From NCBI GenBank assembly GCA_003049485.1, contig PYST01000258.1, positions 2,780 to 56,857 of the forward strand: a DNA stretch of 54,078 bases, written 5' to 3'. This document shows positions 35,840 to 47,765 of the stretch, piece after piece. How positions within the stretch are numbered: the first letter of the stretch is position 1; every line of letters starts with the position of its first letter. A program made the translations under genes and the position numbers. The notes under the pieces are model-generated. The model did no database searches. It saw only the letters and a list, made by a program, of their open reading frames with translations, and had not been told where the DNA came from. This DNA is from Ophioceras dolichostomum (Eukaryota > Ascomycota > Sordariomycetes > Magnaporthales > Ophioceraceae).

Positions 35840-38629
35840 ATGACTGGCTCAATAGCAAAAGTGTGGCTTGCAGCTTTACTGCCGTATCTTGTCTGGGCGC
35901 AGAACACATCGTCTGAAGCCATCACCGTTCAATGGCTCGGGAAGACCGCCCCCGCCCATCACTACGGCACTACGTTTGGCCTCCCGTGGGCTCGCGGGAA
36001 GCACCAACCCTCGAGCACGAGGTTCGCCGTCGCCGACGGAAGAGCACTCCAGTCTTGGATCAACTCCTACTGGCCAGACGGATCGATCAAGTGGACTGGA
36101 CATGCCATCGCCGGAGCCGATACCCCACCGGGAGGATACACGATCGTGGCTAACACCACCACCGGGGCGAGCACGGCCACCGATGCTTCCAAGGGAATGG
36201 TCACGGCTAACACAGCACAAGAGGTCGTCGTCAACACCGGCAAGCTCAAGGTATCCTTCGCCAAGACCGGCAGCATCCTCGTCCGGTCGATTCAGTCGGC
36301 CAGCGGAAAGACCAGCGGGCGGAACGGACGACTCGTCTTGCACTCCCAGTCCGGCGTTGCGGCAGATGCGGACGACAGGTCCTCGATCGAGCGCTACAGC
36401 TTCCAGAGCAACATCGAGAACGTGACGGTGAGCGAGCAAAGCTCCGTGCGAGCTCTCGTGACTGTCAGGGGAACACATCAAGTCACCAGCTCCTCGCCGG
36501 CCCACGCTTCATGGCTCTCGTTCGTGCTCCGGTTCTACCTCTACGCCGGGTCCGACTCCATGCGCGTCGTCCACAGCATCGTCTTCGACGGCGACGCGCA
36601 GAAGGACTTCATCACCGGCATCGGCATCAAGTTCGACGTCCCGCTCGCCGGCGAGCAGCTGTACGACCGCCACGTCCGGCTGGCGGGCGTCGACGGCGGA
36701 CTGCTCGCCGAGGCCGTCAAGGGCATCACCGGCCTGCGCAGGGACCCCGGCTCGGCCGTCAGGCGGGCGCAGTTCAACGGCCAAAGGACCCCCAACGCAA
36801 GCTCGTGGGGCGCAGGTGTCACCAGCCGGCTGCACTGGGTCCCAGACTGGAACGACTACAGCCTCACACAGCTGTCGCCCGACGGCTTCACGGTGAAGAA
36901 GCGCACCAAGGCGGGCCAGGCGTGGGTGTCCTCCACAGGCGGCACGCGATCGGGCGGCCTCGCCTACCTCGGCGGCGCAACGGTGGGCGGGCTGGCGGTC
37001 GGCATGCGGGACTTCTGGAAGCGGTTTCCCACAGGTCTCGACATCAGCAACGCCGCCACCGACACGGGCACCATCACGCTATGGATCTACAGCCCCGCGG
37101 CGCAGCCCTTGGACCTGCGGCCGTTCCACGACGGGCTCGGGCAGGAGACGTACGCGGACCAGCTGGACGCGCTCGAGATCACGTACGAGGACTGGGAGGC
37201 GGGGTTCAACACCCCGTACGGCATCGCTCGCACGAACGAGATCTTCGTCTTCGGCTTCGACGCCACGCCCTCGCGCCAGACGCTGTCGGAGCTGGCGACG
37301 GGTTACATCCACGACCCGCCCGTCCTCGTCGCGAGCCCGGAGACTTACAAGATGTCCGGCGCTATCGGCGCCTACTGGTCCTTACCTGGAGCTATCAATA
37401 CCACTGCCACCTCGTCTGCTGCAAAAGCGGCCGCGATCGAGCGCAACCTCGACTTCCTCTTCTCCTTCTACGCCTCGCAGGTCGAGCAGCGCAGGTGGTA
37501 CGGCTTCCTGGACTACGGCGACTTCATGCATACATACGACGCGGACAGGCACACGTGGCGATACGACGTGGGCGGCTACGGGTGGGACAACTCGGAGCTG
37601 TCGCCCGACATCTTCTTCTGGCTGCAGTTTTTGCGGACGGGCCGGAAGGACGTGTACCGCTTCGCGGAGGCGCAGGTCCGGCACGGCGGCGAGGTCGACG
37701 TCTACCACGTGGGCAAGTGGAAGGGGCTCGGCACGAGACACGGCGTGCAGCACTTCAGCGACAGCGCGAAACAGGCGCGCATCTCGACGCCGCAGTACCG
37801 CAAGATCTTTTATTTTGTCTCAGGGGGAGACGAGCGGACGGGCGAGCTGCTGGAGGAGACGCTAGATGCGGACATGACGTTCGCGTACCTCGATCCGAGG
37901 CGGAAGGTAAGAGGTGACAGTTTCGTGCCGTCTGTGACGGCCGCTGAGATAGGGCTGGGCACTGACTGGGGCGCGCTGGCGGCGGGGTGGCTGATCGAGG
38001 TGGAGAGGCGGGGCACCCGCTACGCCGCGGCGCTGCGGAAGCTGAACGCGACGATGGCCGGCATCGGGAGGCTCAAGTTCGGGTTCGTGACCGGCGCGGG
38101 CACGTACGACACGCTGACGGGCGAGCTGGGGCCGCCGCCGAACGATCGGAACAACGCCGGCGTGGTGGGCATCTCGCACCTGTCGGCCGTGTTTGGGCTG
38201 GTCGAAGTGATCCACGAGATAACGGAGCATTTTGGAGGAATCCAAGACAGACTGCCGGCGGGCTTCGAGCAGGCCTGGCTCGACTACTGCGTGTACTACG
38301 GTGCGTCGGGCGGGGAGCAGGCCGCCAGGTACGGGAGGGCGTTTTCGGATGTGAGCCTGAGGCAGGGCCACTCGAGGCTGACGGCGTATGCGGCGAGGAG
38401 GTTGGGGAACCAGACACTTGCTGCGAGGGCGTGGAGGGAGTTTTATGGCAATGACGGACTGGCGGCCAGCTTGCCTTGGAGGACCGCCAAGGTGAATGTC
38501 ATGGACTTCGTGGGGCCAGCGGAGGAGGCGAGCTGGTTTGGCACGAATGATGTGGGACTGTATGGGCCGGCTGCTATTGAGAATTTGGAGCTAGTGCCGG
38601 GGGCGCTGGAGGGCGCGAGGCCGAACTGA
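35840..38629 (+). CDS. Secreted exo-rhamnogalacturonan lyase, PL26 (PcRGLX/YetA-like)
   Basis: A single-exon gene of 929 residues starting at the ATG at 35840. The frame is open further upstream, but only this ATG gives a signal peptide (KVWLAALLPYLVWA, probable cleavage before QN). Three regions match the PcRGLX/YetA architecture: an N-terminal RIFT-barrel-like segment (about 25-105, with WLGKTAPAHHYGTTFGLPW and WPDGSIKWTGHA), a central beta-sandwich (about 110-480), and a C-terminal alpha/alpha toroid (about 490-910, with WYGFLDYGDFMHTYD, GYGWDNSELSPDIFFWLQ and GTRHGVQHFSDSAKQ). The family cleaves rhamnogalacturonan I backbone ends by beta-elimination, so this is a pectin-degrading enzyme acting outside the cell. 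Several NxS/NxT glycosylation sites are present. No pectinase neighbours or cluster are seen. Confidence 0.88.
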   Translation: MTGSIAKVWLAALLPYLVWAQNTSSEAITVQWLGKTAPAHHYGTTFGLPWARGKHQPSSTRFAVADGRALQSWINSYWPDGSIKWTGHAIAGADTPPGGYTIVANTTTGASTATDASKGMVTANTAQEVVVNTGKLKVSFAKTGSILVRSIQSASGKTSGRNGRLVLHSQSGVAADADDRSSIERYSFQSNIENVTVSEQSSVRALVTVRGTHQVTSSSPAHASWLSFVLRFYLYAGSDSMRVVHSIVFDGDAQKDFITGIGIKFDVPLAGEQLYDRHVRLAGVDGGLLAEAVKGITGLRRDPGSAVRRAQFNGQRTPNASSWGAGVTSRLHWVPDWNDYSLTQLSPDGFTVKKRTKAGQAWVSSTGGTRSGGLAYLGGATVGGLAVGMRDFWKRFPTGLDISNAATDTGTITLWIYSPAAQPLDLRPFHDGLGQETYADQLDALEITYEDWEAGFNTPYGIARTNEIFVFGFDATPSRQTLSELATGYIHDPPVLVASPETYKMSGAIGAYWSLPGAINTTATSSAAKAAAIERNLDFLFSFYASQVEQRRWYGFLDYGDFMHTYDADRHTWRYDVGGYGWDNSELSPDIFFWLQFLRTGRKDVYRFAEAQVRHGGEVDVYHVGKWKGLGTRHGVQHFSDSAKQARISTPQYRKIFYFVSGGDERTGELLEETLDADMTFAYLDPRRKVRGDSFVPSVTAAEIGLGTDWGALAAGWLIEVERRGTRYAAALRKLNATMAGIGRLKFGFVTGAGTYDTLTGELGPPPNDRNNAGVVGISHLSAVFGLVEVIHEITEHFGGIQDRLPAGFEQAWLDYCVYYGASGGEQAARYGRAFSDVSLRQGHSRLTAYAARRLGNQTLAARAWREFYGNDGLAASLPWRTAKVNVMDFVGPAEEASWFGTNDVGLYGPAAIENLELVPGALEGARPN

Positions 38630-38656
38630 GCTGGGGATTGGCGTGGTGTTGGAGGG

Positions 38657-38679
38657 AGTAGTAGTAGTAGTAGTAGTAG
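38657..38679. repeat. (AGT)n microsatellite
   Basis: Nearly eight tandem AGT triplets, 28 bases after the stop codon of the PL26 lyase, so probably in its 3' untranslated region. Confidence 0.9.
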
Positions 38680-38828
38680 GATTTAACGCCGGGCTCGGCC
38701 CGGCTTCGACAGCCGGCCGTTAGCAACCTCCCGGGGGGTATCTCGGCGCGCGTTCTATCTCGCTAATATACATAAATGGACAGAGGGGAGACAGAGGCGA
38801 ATCGTGCCTGGCTGGGTACGGGCCCAAG

Positions 38829-38910
38829 CCCTGCAGGGGGTAATGGGGGTTCGTTGACGCGACCCCGCGCCTTCAGGCGCACGGAGGGTTCGTCTGGCGG
38901 CTTAGGCCGC
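38829..38910. other. Cluster of three short perfect hairpins/palindromes
   Basis: Within 82 bases there are a 10-bp palindrome CCCTGCAGGG (38829-38838), a hairpin GCGCC-TTCA-GGCGC (38867-38880) and a hairpin GCGGC-TTAG-GCCGC (38897-38910). The two hairpins share a 5-bp GC stem, a 4-base loop and a 30-base period. They lie 200-280 bases downstream of the lyase stop codon. They could fold in the 3' untranslated region or mark a 3' boundary; nothing proves a function. Confidence 0.6.
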
Positions 38911-41661
38911 ATTGAAGGTTGAAGTACCGGTGTTACTCCTCATCAGAAATCTCGGAATCGCTTCCAAGAGGGGTCCCTAGGCTTAAGGTCCGCTCGAGCC
39001 GTGCAGGGCGCGGGCGGGCCGCATGGTGTTGGAGGGAGGGAAGGCGGGATATTTCGTCCCGATGACTTCGGGTTCTGGAGGATTGACTTGATAGGGAGTT
39101 GGTAACGCTGCCAGCGAGAATAGCCTTGAGGCGATGATCTGCCTTTACAGAGGGCCCGCATCCCTTTCAGTGGCATGTTCTGACACTTACCCTGAGCCAT
39201 CAGCTAGGACATCAAGCATTGGCTAATGCCATTACTACTACCTAGCTACAGGTGTCGTATCTTTTAGTTTGACATTTGGAAAGTACTAGTGTTGGGGCAC
39301 ATTCCAGTCTTGGGAGTGTTTGCGAGATGAACAACCAACCAATGCTGAACGCCTTAGATCGGTGGGGACTGCCCAACGATTCAACCTCCGAAGGCTGGGC
39401 TCGCCGGTTCGAACGGATTCTGCTGGGACGCTTGATTAGGTAGCTTAGCAGGCCGTGCAACCCCGGTTGATCTCGGGAGGCGAGATCGTTGGACGAGAGA
39501 GACCGGAGGAGGCCCTTGATGGCCGGGTTCCGACAGGTTCGATGGAGCGTCGCAGTGCCCCCGTCAGACATGCGTGTCTGGATTATTCAGCATCATCCCT
39601 CCGTAGCATATGCCTAGCTCGTTCCCCTTGTACTCCCTCTTCGAAGAAAGTATCAACATGTGCGTTCGGACAGACTTCACGGCGTGTCCGAGTGGTGGGT
39701 GTCAGCGCCAAAGCCCAACGAGAGACAGATTAGGTAGACCCCAAGGCACGATACAGCTGGCACCCGTCTACTAACTCGATGCGTGGTGTTGAAGAAGCCT
39801 CACTGCTGCCGAAGTAGGCATCCATGTCACTGCCAGTTCAGACGTCCTATGGCGTCCCAGGGTGCCTCCCTTCACAACGACGTGCACCCCAAGTACCACC
39901 TAGGCCAGGAGGTGATATTGCCAATAACGCCGGAACGACGCCGATCCGAGCTTTTTGTCACCTCGAGGCAACACGTACAACAGACTAAAATGGGAACTAT
40001 CTCGACCTTTCACCTACATTGGTATTTGAGCTCCTTGGCTGAGGAGCGGTGATGCAAAGATAAGTATTCCGCCAATCCCGGGCAGTCATACCTCTGCTCG
40101 TTTCGCAACTTGCTATATCTCCGAGCGTCAACAAACGGGTGGGTGCGTTTTTTTTTTCAGACAAATTAGCTAGTTATCTGCGGCCGCACTTGGGGCAAGC
40201 AATAGCGGGAACAACCGCCAATGGGCGGCTGCCATCCGGCATTGCATGCAATGTCCCTTTTTGTTTCCTGTGATGATTCTCACCCATGCCTCCGCACTTG
40301 ATTGGTGCACGAGCTCCCGTCCACGCTAATGTCGGGCGTAGAAGCAAGCACAGTTCTACCGCATGTAAGAGTCGCATTTTCGCAAGGTGGGAAACACATC
40401 TTGGACGTTCGCCACATTTTCTCTTCTTGTTCCCGTCGTTTTTCGCAGATTTAACTGCCCGTACGTCCATCCTCATTCTTTCTCCGTCGATGCACAGCAG
40501 TCGCACTTTTTTTTTCGGCTTTCGCAAACATCCCCTCGTCACACTGTCCTGACCGAGAGATTTGTGTGGCGAGGACTCAAAGCCACTTGACGGAGGTGGA
40601 GCTTGGGCACGATGCATTTTATGCAAGTGGCCGACGAAGATGCATTCCATGCAGGCAGCCAACATCGTCGGGAGTCTTGACACCGCGGAAGTGTACAGGT
40701 GGCGAGCTTTACCGTCAGTTGCCGCTTTTCACAGGCAACTGGCCGCATCTGTCCACGGGTAGCTGCATCGTGGGATCGACTGCGGTCTGCCGATTACGAA
40801 CCCCGAAGCTGAGCGGACATTGAGCGAATAGCCGACGGCCAGCTGTATTTGTCGAGTCACCAAGCCGCTGTTCAAAGATGGTTCATATCTTACGGCCAAA
40901 TCTCAAAAGGTGAAGCCGTATATATCCGGTGGCATGTCCTCAAGCTGAATAAGAATCTGCCCCCATATGAGCTTCCTAGCAATATTATCTCAAAAAGATT
41001 GCTGCAAGTTCTTCCAACAGCTTTTGAAACACGCTTTTTCCCAACAACGTATGCGAAGATGCCTACCTCTCAAGGGCCGGAATCCCAGCCGAAGAGCACT
41101 GACGTCCATGGATCATGTAAGTCTGTCCTTGTCGTCCTCATCACATACGCCCGGGACCAGATAGTGGCAGTCTCTAACATAGAACCTCCGTTCGCGGCTG
41201 ATTTTGACGGAGGGACAGCCACCACCACGACCACCCAGGCAGATCGACTCGACCCGATATACGTCATGTCCACCCTAATCGGGAGACCGAGCACCACGGC
41301 CGACGATCCTCCGTGGACTCATGTCTGCGCTCTGGCCCAGGGTCATCACGGCCGCTCCGCCAACGGTAGTTCAGGTGCCACCACGGGACCGGACTGCAAT
41401 AGCGCTGCCAACAACAACAGGAGCTCCGTCGCTGCTGCTGCGGGATCCTGGGCCAACGACCCCAAGCCTGAGTAGACGGATTATACTCATCGGCCAAGCT
41501 CGAGCGGTCAGCAAGAGGGACTGGAGGGAGAGGGATGAGTAAAGACTGAGCGAAGGGCCCCCCCTCAAGACCACCACATATCACAAGCCCTCGGGCCCTG
41601 ACCGACCACTACAACCTGTGTTCTATGCCAATCACTGCAACAGCCCTTCAAGTGATCCCTT

Positions 41662-41691
41662 CACACACACACACACACGCACACACACACA
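41662..41691. repeat. (CA)n microsatellite
   Basis: A CA dinucleotide tract of about 30 bases with a single G interruption at 41679, in the gene-poor region. Confidence 0.9.
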
Positions 41692-44353
41692 GCCTGTATC
41701 TCTTATACACAAAAACGACCCAGGTTACTGGAACCACAGTGTAGATGATGAGGGTTGTCTAGCGCATGCATTGTTCCCATGCGTCAATATACCCGGATTC
41801 CAGCCTGACCCAAAGCACCTGCCGCTTGCGTGATCGTGATACATTGTGAACGGCGTTCAGAAATCCTGATTGAGCTCCTAAACCGGTAGTGTGCTGCAAG
41901 ACTTCATGTGTCCAAGCAGCGAAACTCGGTCCCTTACGGAGGGTTCCCCTCTTCCTCAGTATTACGACCTGGTGTATGCCAGCAGTGCACCGTCACATCG
42001 GGTCACACACCGCTGCGAGGCCGCAACGAGTGTGCATTTTCGAGTAGTAAGAGCGGTTGAATATAGGGGGATGGGTATCGACGACGCACGCGGCTTTCCT
42101 CCTCCCCTCCTCCATCAAGACGAAGGATCAGACCACGAAGCTACCGTCAGTAGGACGCTCAGCAGCAGCGGCCGCGTGTAGGGTGGAAGGGAAGGGAAGG
42201 GAAGGAAAGGCGGTCGGCGCAACTCGGCGAAGTTCTTTAAATCCTGTAAATCCTCGACCACCTCGGGCCCGGGGCCGGGCCGGCTTCGGGGGGCCGCTTG
42301 GCACCGCGCTTGCATCTCCGCCGGGAGAGAGTGCGAAGCGGTGAGCTGGCCTGGCCGTTAGGTTCATGCTGGAGCGCGGACTGACCTCGGGCGAATACTA
42401 AGGGCTTTCGCTGCCTCCCAGGCCGGGTATTTGGGGACCAAGTCAAAAATTCGATTTTTTCAGCGCTGGCCGTCCAGTGAGATGTGATCAGCACAGGCTC
42501 GGTGAAATTGCTCGTGCTTTTCGGCGACGGGCTCTTTTATAACCCTGTGTTAGTGATGGTTAGGAAAAGATGAAGTTGGCGAACGGAAAACCTAGAGAGG
42601 CATGCTGTCTTGGCCACAGTCAATTTTTGCGGAGGGGAAAAGTGCTGCCTGGGGGAAAAAAAAAAGACAACCTCACAGGTCGAAGCGGGAGCTGCGATGC
42701 ACTGGGACAACGGTCAGTAGTTGGCTGCCCCGCCCCATGATTGCTCTTTAACTAGTGAGAGTGAAGGTGACTAAGCGAATCAGGACCAAAACATTTTCCG
42801 GACAGCCACGGCGAACTCGGCGTCTAAAAATTGCAAGCTTGAGGTAGGTAGTTGTCCCGGCGCCTGCAGGTAAGCCGAAAGTCCCGTCAAGTTCAGGTGG
42901 TTTCCGACTCCCCATATTCCGTAGAACGGGAGGGAGGATCGGGTCGGCCCCTCTCTTCTGCCACTCGGCAGGGTTGTGATGATGACGTCGCGACAAGTCT
43001 CCGATTTTCCATGTTGGAGAGTTAGGGCAAAAGAAGAGCCTTCTTTGGTTTCTGCCCATCTTTTTTCTTCTTTTCATCAGCAGACTTTCTGCTCCGATCT
43101 TACCACGGCCCGCGGGAGTCGATTGTTGAGAAACTTGATCGGACTCTAGCTCGGATCTGGCGCGCTAAACGATAGCGGGCTAAAATAGCTCGCCAGAACA
43201 GCAAATACCTAGCTAGCAGCCGCTTCTAAAGTTTCCACACGCGTGGCATGGTACCATTGGCGGTGGGTGGCCTAGACGGTGTCAACTATGTGGTTTTTAG
43301 CCCACAACGCTGTGCCGTTCGTAGGTGGACGTGGTTGCCGTGCGTGGGCAGATGGAATCTCACGCACCTATGTACACCTGGTAGCTCCATGGACAGGTTG
43401 AAAGGGTAGGTAGTGGTGCAGCTTGCCAACGAACGGAAACGGCATGCAGAAGGCAACGGCAGGAGGGCGGCGGCGGGCAACGGGACCGAGGATGAGTGTG
43501 TTTTGGTCGTTGGCATCATCTGCCATCAGACCGACGGCTGCTGCTTCACACAAGACCTGCACATACATGCAAATCTGCTGCCACAGCGGGATGTAGCAAT
43601 AGGAAGAATCCGATTAATGTGCAAGCAATTGCCGGAAGCGGCGCCGCGGCCGCCGTGCCGCCACACGACATGTTTGATGGTGCATATTTCATGATTTCTG
43701 ATACGCTGCCAGCTGGTGCCCTTCGTTGCTGGTCAGAAGCCAGACAGGCCCTTTGGTGGCGCATCCTCACAGCTGCACGACGACCGCCACATCACACGTG
43801 AGGTGAGACCAGCAGGCCTCTTCAACCAGTAAAGACACAGGGACCTCGCCTCACCCTGCATCTTTTCTTAGCACGCCGCTATCTTCTAATGTGCAGCCAT
43901 GCCGTATCTGGATGTATGATTCTCTTTCATCTGCTTTTCATGCTCTTTGGTATTTGTGGGTTTCAGGAAATTTTAACTAAGCGGGGAGGTTTTCGCTGAT
44001 GAGCTTGTTTCGCCCCAGTGGTTTTTTTTTTCTCGCCAGCTTATCATCTGTTCCTTCCTTGTTTGATTCTAGGCTCCCTTACTTCCCTGTTCCCCCGCTT
44101 TTCGATCTTCAATCCAACAAACATTCTTTGCTTCCTTCTCTCCTCAACTCTCCTTGGGTTCTTTCTCTCATCACCCACCACTTTGCTTGTTTGTTTCTAC
44201 ATCCTCCCCGGAAGAATCCATCCCTCGAAGATAATTGGAAGGAAAAGAGGGAAAATTCGGTGCCTTTGCCGGTTGGCCTCGGGACAGAGGCGCCGTGGTT
44301 GCCGAGACGGCGAACAGACGCCCGTTCTATTCCCGCCCCCACGCGCCAAAGCC

Positions 44354-45954
44354 ATGGATCTCATCGATGCACCCCGAAAGGGAAGGGAGCTGCAGGAGTT
44401 TCCTGTGGAGCTTCTGAAGAAGATTGCCGTGTTTTGCTCAGGCAAATCACGGCTGGCTCTGAGCGAGACCTGTCGACTCCTTCACTCCGTGTGCAACGAT
44501 ATCATGGTCATTCGCGAGTCGGTTGAGAATCAGGTAAATGCCACGCACTCCCTTCTATCAGTTGCTGTTTGACTCCAGTGGCGAAATTAATGCGCATCCG
44601 ATGCCACGAGGCGGACACTTGGACGCATTGAGCCCAGCAACTGACCGCACGTCTCCGACTCTAGTTCGCCGCTACCGTTCTCGACGGAGGAAAAGCCGCT
44701 ACCACGTCTCCGTTGGACACCCTGAAGTTACGGGCTGGCTGCGATGTGGGCGTCTGGCATCGCTACTCTGTGGCGGCGGACGAGCTTGCGAGTCTCCCGG
44801 ATCTCGTGGACAAGCTAGGAAAGAACAACGTCTCACTGAGCATCGCTAAGATTAAGAGGGTCAATCGGGTCATGGCGTTCATGCCGGAGATGCTGGCCCT
44901 TGGATGTAAGTTCGACCTTCCTAGCTTCCTTCTCCGCCTTTCCCGGGCCGTTCAGTTAATTCGCTTTCGCTCGCGCCGTTCCGTTGGGCTGACCACTGCT
45001 GCCGGATGGATTGCTGACGGGCGCCCACTAATACCAGGTGTGGAGCCGCAACGCCACACGGCCACGCTCATGACTGCTTGCCTTGTGACCCCGAGAGCCA
45101 CCGTGCAGACCGTATCTCTACTTGACAAGCCGACTCTCCTGAAGCTCGCGTTCTGCTTCGCGGCAGAGAACGTCTGTTTCTCCACTCTCCCTACCCCTGG
45201 AGGTCCCCTCCACAACGCTCTCTCGCGCCTGCACATCGCCCACGACAGCTTTCCCCGCTTGGCCGCGAGCATGTTTGACGACCTTGCCAAGAGCAGACAG
45301 TTTCTCAGCGACGACCCGCGTGTCAAGTACCTCTTCATCGGCCTGCTCAGCCGCGCGTTGAAGGAAAAGCAGACAGGCGCTAAAACTCCCATTGTTGACG
45401 AGATCCCGATGCTTTCTGCCCTCGACAACGCCCAGCATCTCCCGCTTCCGTTTGACCTGCCGTCCTACTGTTCCTCGTCCAAAGGTCCCGCTGGAGCCGC
45501 GGCCTCGTCCCAAGATCCAGCTGGAGCCACGGCCGCCGTGGTCGGGTCGTCGGGATGGGAAAAATGGCTGCGACGTACGGAGTGTGAGTTGTGGACCAGG
45601 AAATATCTCAGCACCGGAGAGTGGCGCGGATGGCGGAGCTCGGACCCCCGCATGAAAAACCTTGTTGGACCGATCGACATGGGACAGTTCATGGTCACGC
45701 AGCCGCCCAACGCCGGCTACCTCGAGTTCAGATGCCACGGTCGGCAGGCCAACGACCTGGCGTGCGTGTTCGAGGGAAGGATCAACCCGGCGAACGGCTG
45801 GTTCGAGATTCTCCAGAATTTCCCCGGATTTCACGTCTCCCGCTGGCAAGGCTTCCTGACACCTTTTGGCATGGTCGGCTTCTGGCAGTCGAGCCACGTT
45901 TCGTACCAGCCTGTTGGGGTGTTCTGGATGTGGAAGCGCAGTCCAGCGGTGTGA
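44354..45954 (+). CDS. F-box-like protein
   Basis: Three exons, 44354-44533, 44665-44905 and 45038-45954, give 445 residues with phases kept. The start ATG at 44354 follows a pyrimidine-rich leader. The N-terminus reads LQEFPVELLKKIAVFCSGKS then LALSETCRLLHSVCNDIM, the leucine/proline pattern of an F-box, which would bind Skp1 in an SCF ubiquitin ligase. The rest is an all-helical middle (CFAAENVCFST, VKYLFIGLLSRALKEK), a Gly/Ala-rich imperfect repeat (GPAGAAASSQDPAGATAAV) and a C-terminal beta-rich region (EWRGWRSSDPRMKNLVGPID, GYLEFRCHGRQAND, FEGRINPANGWFEIL, GFWQSSHVSYQPVGVFWMWKR) that may bind the substrate. Intron 2 (132 nt) has no effect on frame if retained, so two isoforms are possible. 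Substrate and role are unknown. Confidence 0.75.
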
Positions 45955-46768
45955 GATCGACCCTAAGAGCAGGCTTGTGCTCTTTAGAGATGGAGGGCAG
46001 AGTCTCCTTTCTTGCGTTCCTTTGTGTGGTTGTGGATTGACTAACTGGCAGCGTGGCGTTGGGTCGAGCGGTGCAAGATGCTTAGGTAACTTAATTCCTC
46101 TACCGATATCCTGACTTCGGTGTTTTTCGCGGTGCTCTATACATAGGGGCTTAATAGGTTCGGATTTCTCCCAGCAACGCTGGCTTTGCGATGATTAATT
46201 GAGGTTTCGATGAGTTACAAATACCAACTTCAGTCTCACCACGACCCTATTCATGTTCTAGACATGGCCTGGTACATATAACATGGACAGCACCAGGCGA
46301 TCATGCCTCCGGGACGGGTTCCTCCGGATTGTTGAAGATTTCGATTACTCAACTTCTAGCAGTGAAGCTTCTGACGGCCTAAGGCTCAGGTGGACGGTTT
46401 ATTTATAGTCGCATCATGAACCCAACCGCTCCGGATTAGCTCGTTTTTGGCATTGCATGATTAAGCGGCTCCGAGCCAAGTCGCCGGATCAGGAACAGGA
46501 CGGTTCGCTCGGCGAGCCTGGTAGAGCTGGCAATCGCGGCACGATATTAACCCCCCACACGGCTAATATGCGCGCCACGGGGGAAATTTGCACGGCGTGG
46601 CGCTGCTGGGCATTTGGCTCCCTGGAGAATCCATAAGATCAAACACGCACCCTGCAGCTGTCCGTCTCCGCCAGAGATCCCAACATCGAAGTCCCTGGAC
46701 AATTGAGTTCTCGAGTGCGTCGCGCCGAACCTCGGAGGCAGACAAGACATCCGCACGCCGAGTACACG
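45955..46768. other. Intergenic, F-box 3' end and DUF4360 promoter
   Basis: No coding signal. A weak TATA-like TTTATTTATAG lies near 46399-46409, roughly 360 bases before the next start codon. The rest is unremarkable. Confidence 0.4.
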
Positions 46769-47765
46769 ATGGGTTTCCTCGGGACTCTCGCGCGGCTGCT
46801 AGCCGTTTCGGCGCTAGCTGCAGCTCAGACGACGGACTACGACGACTGCAACGACACAGAGCCCACAAGCACGACATCCCTTCCTAGCTCGCCGACATCT
46901 GTTGCCTCGGTCGAAGCCACAAGCACAACGGTCCTGACACCAGTGCCGACTACCTTGACGACGATCTCGTCTTCAGTACCACTCCCCACATCGACGCAGT
47001 CGCCCGAAGCTGGCGGCGGCGGCGGCTCGCCGCCACCCGGAACCAACGCGACACTGACGTCGATATCCTTCTCGGGGAACGGCTGTCCCCAGAGCCACGA
47101 CATGGGCCGCTACGCAAATTACACGGGAGGCGACTTCTCCTCATCGATGGAATTCACATTCCACAACTTCACCGCGGTGCAGCGCGAGGGCTATTCGCCG
47201 ACTCAAAGAACGACGAACTGCCAGGCCCACCTGCAGGGCACGGGAGGACCGGAGGGATGGCAGATCAGCCCCGACATCATCAACTATCGCGGGCTGGCTG
47301 TCTTGGACCCGGAGACTACACTCTCGTTTTTCATCACGACGTACTGGTCGCAGGATGCCGCGTATACAGTAAGAAGCTCTCTCTTTGCTCCAGACCTCCC
47401 CGCGCTGCTCGGGGTCCTCACGCTCTTGAAGCTAGACACGACGCCATCTCTAACGACGCGCACGCTCTTACAATTTTTCTTCCTTTCTTCTTTCCCCGCT
47501 ACAGTTCACGACGCAACAATCCGTAGCAAACACCGGCATGAATCGAATGGTCAGGATCGTGAACACGAACGCGCGACATGAGGTGTGGTCCCCCTGCATC
47601 GGGTCGAACACGGGCTTCGGGGTGCTAAACATCAACTTCCGCGCCTCGATCACCACGAGGAACGCCTCCGCCATGGCGTACTTCGGGCCCCTGGACGTCA
47701 TGGGCGTCGAGGCGCAGCCGGTCGAGCAGACCGTGTCGTACAGGTGGAGGCAGTGCCGGACTTAA
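46769..47765 (+). CDS. Secreted DUF4360-type protein
   Basis: Two exons, 46769-47368 and 47505-47765, meeting in phase 0 (DAAYT then FTTQQSV), give 286 residues. The N-terminus MGFLGTLARLLAVSALAAAQ is a good signal peptide with cleavage after AAA or AAAQ. Then comes a Ser/Thr-rich linker (about 30-80) likely to be O-glycosylated, an extra Gly/Pro stretch, and the DUF4360-like domain: TSISFSGNGCPQSHDMGRY, SSMEFTFHNFTAVQR, NCQAHLQGTGGPEGWQIS, DYTLVF-like strands and HEVWSPCIGSNTGFG, ending SYRWRQCRT. The cysteines of GNGCPQ, TNCQA, SPCIG and RQCRT could pair as two disulphides. The family is common in fungi and some bacteria and has no assigned biochemical role; a cell-wall or secreted role is inferred from the signal peptide and linker. 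Confidence 0.85.

Larger units (their letters stand above)
38630..44353. other. Gene-poor 5.7 kb stretch
   Basis: No open frame carries a domain I recognise. A 208-codon frame at 40849-41475 ends in Ser/Asn/Ala-rich low complexity and includes a GTAAGT site; it could be a small unknown gene, but support is weak. The region contains two microsatellites, a group of short hairpins and A/T runs (40149-40158, 42655-42664). The last 350 bases are pyrimidine-rich and should be the promoter and leader of the F-box gene. Confidence 0.45.

Noticed and set aside
36511..37917. 468-codon plus frame overlapping the PL26 lyase
   Set aside because: Arg/His/Pro-rich out-of-frame shadow of the GC-rich lyase gene.
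39400..39790. tRNA-like pieces (GGTTCGAAC near 39410 and TGTCCGAGTGGT near 39685)
   Set aside because: Neither can be folded into a cloverleaf: acceptor and anticodon stems do not pair, and the two boxes are in the wrong spacing.
40849..41475. 208-codon plus frame in the gene-poor region
   Set aside because: No recognisable domain; the C-terminal part is low complexity and a possible GTAAGT donor interrupts it. Kept only as a weak possibility.
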